From positions 9,327 to 17,904 of the forward strand of contig DBYS01000015.1 in NCBI GenBank assembly GCA_002310195.1: 8,578 nt of DNA, read 5' to 3'. The position numbers and the translations under genes were made by a program. Below are positions 5,601-8,578 of this stretch, in pieces; within the stretch, counting starts at the first letter, position 1; each line of letters opens with the position of its first letter. The notes under the pieces were generated by a model. It was given only the letters and a program-made list of their open reading frames with translations, was not told where the DNA came from and searched no databases. The DNA is from Bacteroidales bacterium UBA1180 (GTDB lineage Bacteria > Bacteroidota > Bacteroidia > Bacteroidales > Paludibacteraceae).

Positions 5601-8073
5601 TATTGGCGGTAACAAGGTCGATAAACTTGTTGCCTTTAACGGAAACAGTTCCTGCAGCAGAGCCGCCAAGTATGCCAACAGCAAGGTAACCTGTAGATGT
5701 TTGCTGTATGTGGAAAATATTTCTTTCGATGGTTACATTATTGATACCATTCAAGTGTATGCCGCGTTGATGAGCATGGATTTCGCAGTCACGGATATAG
5801 CAACCGGTAGGACCACCAACATTTGCAGTTTTCGCATTTGCTCCGTTGAACTGGATACCATTTGAGTTTACATCTCTGCCCGAAACTTCTATATAGCAAT
5901 TCTCCAAACCGATATTCTCGGGTGAATTGTCTGTCTTGTCGGCAGCGGCAGGTGTTCCTCCAGCTAATTGTTCTACGCGGAATACTACGCCAACATTTGT
6001 TCCAGACTCCCGAGTGTTAATCAGTCGGCAGTTCTTGATGTAAGAGTCGGTCACATGACCATAGAAACATGCCACGATACCACCGTTTGTGCCCGCAACA
6101 AATTCAAGATATTGACCTTCGTCATTGTGCGAACCGTCAATATATATGTTCTTTGCTGCCGATGCAGCCCAACCTGTCAGGTCATAACCAATCATGAGAT
6201 GGCCTGAAGGTCCGGCGTTATCTGCTTGTGAACCGAACGTTATGGTACGTTTGATAGCAGCATCCGGGCGGATAGTGATAGAGTAAGAGGTGTTGTTAAC
6301 CAAACCGATGTTTGCATTTTCGGCAATGTCTGCGCATACAAGTAGCACAACGTCTCCGTCTATACCGGTATTCTTTATTGCCGTTGCTGCAGCTGACAGG
6401 CTTGCATAATTGGCAAAAGCGCCGCCGATGTTATATGTACCGTGCATCAGCTCGACAGTTATAGCGCAGGTGGCTGTATAGCTGCCATCCTCAGTGGTGA
6501 CGGTAATGGTTGTTGTACCTTTCTTGAGGGCTGTTACTACGCCATCGCTGACAGAAGCCACTGTCGGATCGGAAGAAGTCCATGTGACGTTTTTGTTTGT
6601 TGCATCAGCAGGAGCAACTGTTGCTGTGAGCGTGAAGTTTTGCCCTTTTACAAGCGTCTTGGATGACTCGTCAAGCGTAACACCAGTAACATCTACCGGT
6701 GGGATATATGACTCAAGTACGATTGTGCGAGAAGAGGCTGCCGGAGTTGTGCAAGTGTTGGTGGCTTTGGGGGTAGAGTAAGCATATACTTTCTCCGATG
6801 AAGAAGAAGTAATGTACAGGTTGTTTGCATAATCGAATGCTACACCATCAATGTTTGTTCCTAACGTTCCTGTTGCGCACAAATAAGACATGGTAGGAAC
6901 TCCGGCATCAGAATAATTAGCAGAAAACAATATGGCTTTGCCGCTTGAATATGTGGCAATCAGTGTGGCGTCTTTATTAGCAGCCATGATTCCACGTCTT
7001 GTATTGGTTAAGGTAGTACCTTTACCAACAGAATTACAATCTTTTGTTCCCGAAGAAGACATGTGGAAAATTATTGCATTATCTTCAGTATCGGAATAAC
7101 GGTATTGACTGACCCACCATCCACCATATGGATCTGGAGCTATACATGAAGCTTTTTGGGTCATACCCATCTGTGCTTTTGTGTATTTGTTACTTACACT
7201 TCCCGTGTATGGTATCGTATTTCCAAAAGCATACTGCTCCATGTTTAAAGAAGATCCATTGATGCCATAAAGAACTTTGGAGGCACCGGTACCTTTCACC
7301 CAAATACCATATAGATTTGTGGTTATGATTTGTGAGAATGTCGGCGTAACCGTAGAACAATCCATAAGCCATACGCCTTCGCCGGTTTCGTATGTACAAC
7401 TTACATAAACGTTTCCATCCTCTCCTACACATACTCGGTAGGGAGTTGCCAAGGCGTTATTGGTTTCACCACCTGCTGCGTCACCTGTTGACCAATCTGC
7501 AGATTTGTACCCGTTTCCGCTTGTGTTTATCAATTGTAACGTATTATCGTACACAAATATTCCTTTTGTCTGTGTGCTGGTCTTTGCTACGGCATTTGAA
7601 ACATATATATATCCAAAATTGTCTGTCTCTGGGTAATTATTTACGGTAATGCCACGTGGGGAATACATGAAGTACTGGCTTGCAGTTCCGTCAATGACTT
7701 GTGTCAGCGACTCATTCTTTGCCGCGCTCGCCTTTATCGCCCACTTGTACGTGTTGCCGGCACCATAGAAGCCGCTGAGGTCAACGACCACATTGGAGTG
7801 AGCGCCTTTGGTGTAGTTGGCGTTGCTTGTTCCGGCTGGGATAGTGACGGAAGTCAACTGTTCGCCTGTAGAAGCGTCCAACACAAGGAACTTCAAGTCT
7901 GTTGCAGGCGCATTCAGGAAATAGTCGATGTGCACCTGATTCTCACCGGTGACTTGATCCGCGGCAGTTGCACCATTCAGGCGCAGCCCGGAAGCATAGA
8001 TATTCAGCTCAGCGGCAGTCACTGCCCCAAAGCAGAATACGGAAAATAAAACGAGAAGTAAATTTCGTTTCAT
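2647..8073 (-). CDS. Giant secreted beta-propeller / Big2 / duplicated beta-helix surface protein
   Basis: The 1808-residue protein is exported. The chosen start (ATG at 8071-8073) gives a clean signal peptide, MKRNLLLVLFSVFCFGAVTA, with cleavage likely after Ala20; the frame stays open for 69 more codons upstream, but these cross the promoter and are not coding. Residues 21-135 look like an Ig-type domain. Residues 150-435 contain six propeller-blade-like strands (such as GYIYVSN, GNVYVSC and NNLYITSS), resembling an NHL propeller. Residues 460-542 are a Big2 domain, 545-1029 a right-handed parallel beta-helix with Asn-rich turns (IENNYF, VKNNII), 1030-1112 a second Big2, and 1115-1580 a second beta-helix. 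Residues 1581-1780 match the LVLPFDLTDAQL...FRSYFYF domain pattern I recall in many Bacteroidales secreted proteins. The end (LIRDGKVVIVVDGVEYDALG) fits a common C-terminal tail that may direct sorting. The beta-helix fold is used by polysaccharide lyases and by adhesins; I see no catalytic residues I can name, so glycan binding or adhesion is an inference. Confidence 0.93.
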   Translation of the reverse strand: MKRNLLLVLFSVFCFGAVTAAELNIYASGLRLNGATAADQVTGENQVHIDYFLNAPATDLKFLVLDASTGEQLTSVTIPAGTSNANYTKGAHSNVVVDLSGFYGAGNTYKWAIKASAAKNESLTQVIDGTASQYFMYSPRGITVNNYPETDNFGYIYVSNAVAKTSTQTKGIFVYDNTLQLINTSGNGYKSADWSTGDAAGGETNNALATPYRVCVGEDGNVYVSCTYETGEGVWLMDCSTVTPTFSQIITTNLYGIWVKGTGASKVLYGINGSSLNMEQYAFGNTIPYTGSVSNKYTKAQMGMTQKASCIAPDPYGGWWVSQYRYSDTEDNAIIFHMSSSGTKDCNSVGKGTTLTNTRRGIMAANKDATLIATYSSGKAILFSANYSDAGVPTMSYLCATGTLGTNIDGVAFDYANNLYITSSSSEKVYAYSTPKATNTCTTPAASSRTIVLESYIPPVDVTGVTLDESSKTLVKGQNFTLTATVAPADATNKNVTWTSSDPTVASVSDGVVTALKKGTTTITVTTEDGSYTATCAITVELMHGTYNIGGAFANYASLSAAATAIKNTGIDGDVVLLVCADIAENANIGLVNNTSYSITIRPDAAIKRTITFGSQADNAGPSGHLMIGYDLTGWAASAAKNIYIDGSHNDEGQYLEFVAGTNGGIVACFYGHVTDSYIKNCRLINTRESGTNVGVVFRVEQLAGGTPAAADKTDNSPENIGLENCYIEVSGRDVNSNGIQFNGANAKTANVGGPTGCYIRDCEIHAHQRGIHLNGINNVTIERNIFHIQQTSTGYLAVGILGGSAAGTVSVKGNKFIDLVTANKASGNYGMQAIAASGGATLWEIENNYFAGMDATASTDNNSQLVYVRCGDPCNVRHNTFYMPSLSNKPATPITHAYPITCIHLAGANTYVVKNNIIISAETEANNSLIRGTINSTYVNNNIYFHSGGNAAIMAGGSVYKTWDEFTTKDANSKWVEPTFANAATGDLGIVESNDDLKVARLGDILTDMYGNSRPDPTYAGACEPVGVTDITGIPATLTLDEIGDTHTFTATVLPANTSFPTITWSSSNEAIATVTSAGVVTAHDKGEATITATAGGFEKSCVVTVAAASSLAGEYRIGGANADYASLHAACADLCEHGLGGDATFIICADLAETANSGIVNNSNHTLTIRPDGTTKRTITFGSAPDNAGPSGHVVIGYNLTGWSSFDTKNVIIDGSYNDEGQYLEFQAGTIGGVIVVYYGRVTNSEVRNCRLVNARATGTNYVAHFRTEKDSDKAPTGVGFKNCYMQVTGVANAQAVYYNGSQSSTAAGKPKDCYLRDCEIVSNLRGIFINGAINATFEGNTFRMPGASNGYIAHAIMGNAQTGTITVRKNKFTELKTNNVNAGSYGIRAITATGGATKWVIENNYFGGIDAIQASAANKNMLLTYIWCSDLCEMRHNTFHMPALSYKPSSALDSSDPIACVRLVGSANHIIKNNLFVSDETTAYNSLISGTLNDNILSNVFYNQGGNAALASSGSTIDDLDESNKWMAVTFADTYKLSFESACNPLMGVTQIAGITTDIEGRTRLTPTHAGCYEAGWGFVLDETATNNSTTISSKAGETTDVLLKRHFTDATAMYTLVLPFDLTDAQLQEAFGAGYKLSVMTDAYWKVEGEVLYLRFDYVNHLEAGMPALLQVGEAVTEDILFRDVTIDASDPENDQTVAVMRGLYDKTTVLADIKSYYLGTGRYLYQYTSDKETKGFRSYFYFPDFESATPCSARIVYRDEVVTDDEPASVQPTADAPQKLIRDGKVVIVVDGVEYDALGRKIQ
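3334..6696 (-). repeat. Tandem duplication of a Big2 + beta-helix module inside the giant gene
   Basis: Copy 1 covers 4987-6696 (residues 460-1029) and copy 2 covers 3334-4986 (residues 1030-1580). The register is 570 residues through the Big2 domain and the first part of the helix (VDVTGV at 460 against TDITGI at 1030; GTYNIGG at 545 against GEYRIGG at 1115). It falls to 560 at CGDPCNVRHNTF against CSDLCEMRHNTF and to 552 at the end (PTYAGACE against PTHAGCYE), which marks small deletions in copy 2. Identical runs such as KRTITFGS, DNAGPSGH and NDEGQYLEF show common descent, while the many differences show that the duplication is old or that the copies diverged under selection. Confidence 0.93.
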
Positions 8074-8107
8074 GGTATGTGTGATTTTGGTTAATATTTC
8101 GGTGTTC

Positions 8108-8142
8108 GGTTGGTGCGAATAAGTGTGATACGCACACCAACC
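8108..8142 (-). promoter_or_regulatory. Stem-loop at the 5' end of the giant gene's mRNA
   Basis: Bases 8108-8115 and 8135-8142 are exact reverse complements (GGTTGGTG / CACCAACC); a two-base bulge and two further C-G/G-C pairs can extend the stem. The -7 box ends at 8148, so transcription should start near 8140-8144. The message would then begin almost directly with this hairpin, followed by about 35 unpaired AT-rich bases up to the ATG at 8073. A 5'-terminal hairpin can slow RNA decay or respond to a regulator; which applies here is not shown. Confidence 0.6.
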
Positions 8143-8147
8143 GTGGG

Positions 8148-8179
8148 CAAAGATACGAAATTTATTTGATTTATCCAAA
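8148..8179 (-). promoter_or_regulatory. Bacteroidetes-type promoter for the giant gene
   Basis: Read on the minus strand, TTTG (8176-8179) is followed after 20 bases by TATCTTTG (8148-8155). This fits the -33/-7 consensus of the Bacteroidetes housekeeping sigma factor (TTTG, 19-21 bases, TAnnTTTG) at every fixed position. The predicted start lies near 8140-8144, giving a leader of about 70 bases before the ATG. It should drive both the giant gene and the small peptide gene behind it. Confidence 0.88.
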
Positions 8180-8209
8180 TAAATGTCCATCAATTTGAAC
8201 AAAAGGACT

Positions 8210-8245
8210 AAAAAACTCTGTTTTTTCGCCAAAATGCCGAAAAAC
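8210..8245. repeat. AT-rich nested inverted repeats upstream of the promoter
   Basis: Two overlapping inverted repeats share one arm. A6 (8210-8215) pairs with T6 (8221-8226) across CTCTG, and GTTTTTTCG (8220-8228) pairs with CGAAAAAC (8238-8245) with one bulged T. They could act as an AT-rich upstream promoter element, or as a weak terminator for minus-strand transcripts entering from the right. Nothing decides between these. Confidence 0.4.
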
Positions 8246-8314
8246 GGGGTAGGTGGAGGGGGAAAATGAGTAAAAATCAATGGCCTTGTAATAGTAAGTC
8301 GAGGGTTTATTGGG

Positions 8315-8345
8315 GTCTAATCGAAGGCGGATAGAAGTCTAATCG
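8315..8345. repeat. Two direct GTCTAATCG repeats spaced 22 bp
   Basis: GTCTAATCG occurs at 8315-8323 and 8337-8345, start to start 22 bases apart, or two turns of the helix. The intervening bases differ. The pair lies about 170-200 bases upstream of the predicted transcription start of the giant gene. Phased direct repeats are a common form for binding sites of a regulator, but no regulator is identified. Confidence 0.45.
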
Positions 8346-8413
8346 GTGTCAATGCGTAGTCCAAGAGAGCACCGAAATTTTGCCACAAAAACAAATAAGT
8401 CTCGAGTTAACTT

Positions 8414-8471
8414 GCCTTCAATTCGCCTTTGCCTTGCCTTAGCCTCGCCCTTGCACTGCCTCACTATGCCT
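8414..8471. repeat. GCCT short-repeat tract with about 5.5/11-bp phasing
   Basis: GCCT begins at 8414, 8425, 8431, 8436, 8442, 8458 and 8468, with a one-base variant GCCC at 8447. Spacings are 11, 6, 5, 6, 5, 11 and 10. The tract is rich in pyrimidines on the plus strand. It may be a decayed minisatellite or phased protein-binding DNA; no coding frame explains it. Confidence 0.4.
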
Positions 8472-8520
8472 CAGATGTTCCAAAATCTGTCGCATCGGTA
8501 CTAACTTTAAAAGAAAAAAA

Positions 8521-8550
8521 TTGTTGGATGTTGTTGGTTGTTGTTGACCC
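8521..8550. repeat. Three tandem 10-bp units starting TTGTTG
   Basis: TTGTTGGATG, TTGTTGGTTG and TTGTTGACCC follow one another without a gap, so the unit length is 10 bp, close to one helical turn. It is a short tandem repeat near the right edge. It could change length by slippage, but three imperfect units is a small number for that. Confidence 0.5.
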
Positions 8551-8578
8551 ATAAAAATCCTCGTTAATTGTTGACTGA

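Larger units (their letters stand above)
8180..8578. other. Gene-free upstream region with several short repeats
   Basis: No convincing gene lies in these 399 bases. The region holds the AT-rich inverted repeats next to the promoter and three families of short spaced repeats (listed separately). A minus-strand frame of 37 codons (8439-8552) runs through the low-complexity tracts and has no support. No second promoter matching TTTG-N20-TAnnTTTG was found on either strand. The region is most simply long control DNA of the giant gene, or the decayed remains of something older. Confidence 0.6.

Noticed and set aside
8074..8280. The ATG at 8280 as the start of the giant protein.
   Set aside because: It would place the promoter inside the coding region and bury the signal peptide 69 residues in. 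The ATG at 8073 gives a normal signal peptide.
8439..8552. A 37-codon minus-strand frame beginning MGQQQPTTSNNFF.
   Set aside because: It is built from the TTGTTG and GCCT repeats, has no recognised motif and no promoter in view. It is most likely chance.
1..8578. CRISPR array, tRNA, rRNA, transposase or insertion-sequence ends.
   Set aside because: No regular repeat-spacer pattern, tRNA-like fold, transposase motif or flanking terminal inverted repeats were seen.

Overview
The window looks like a chromosomal segment from a member of the Bacteroidales (phylum Bacteroidota). Five things point that way: no Shine-Dalgarno sequence ahead of any start; a textbook Bacteroidetes promoter (TTTG, 20 bp, TATCTTTG); a sensor kinase of the NtrY-like type common in that order; a very large secreted protein ending in a tail common among Bacteroidales extracellular proteins; and a tiny peptide gene of the KxTYIxP type. 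The genus cannot be told from this sequence alone.

Layout. Bases 1-975 (+) carry the C-terminal half of a membrane sensor histidine kinase whose start lies left of the window. After 42 bases comes a complete hexameric-type glutamate dehydrogenase gene (1018-2361, +); its coenzyme-site residues look NAD-type rather than NADP-type. Its stop codon sits inside a 13+13 nt imperfect inverted repeat, and 45 bases downstream, in the same frame, lies a second copy of its last codons including a stop. A perfect 14-bp hairpin with A and T tracts on both sides (2441-2474) ends transcription from both directions.

Everything right of that hairpin reads on the minus strand. An operon-like pair runs leftward from a promoter at 8148-8179: first a giant gene (2647-8073) for a secreted, probably surface-exposed, 1808-residue protein, then 24 bases later an unannotated-size 43-residue peptide gene (2491-2622) that ends 16 bases before the shared terminator. 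The giant protein reads as signal peptide, Ig-like domain, six-bladed NHL-like propeller, two tandem copies of a Big2 plus right-handed beta-helix module with a 570-residue repeat register, a Bacteroidales C-terminal domain and a short conserved tail. Its mRNA should begin almost exactly with a stem-loop.

Bases 8180-8578, upstream of that promoter, hold no convincing gene but do hold three separate sets of short spaced repeats (CGATTAGAC twice at 22 bp, a GCCT series at about 5.5/11 bp, and a TTGTTGG unit three times at 10 bp).

The kinase and dehydrogenase are core-type genes, visibly GC-rich (37 of 60 bases G or C in 1261-1320). The surface gene is accessory in character and AT-richer in its middle (23 of 60 in 7201-7260). 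The two halves share only the terminator, and nothing shows they work together. The best candidates for something undescribed are the 43-residue peptide coupled to the duplicated beta-helix protein, and the repeat-laden control region upstream of them.
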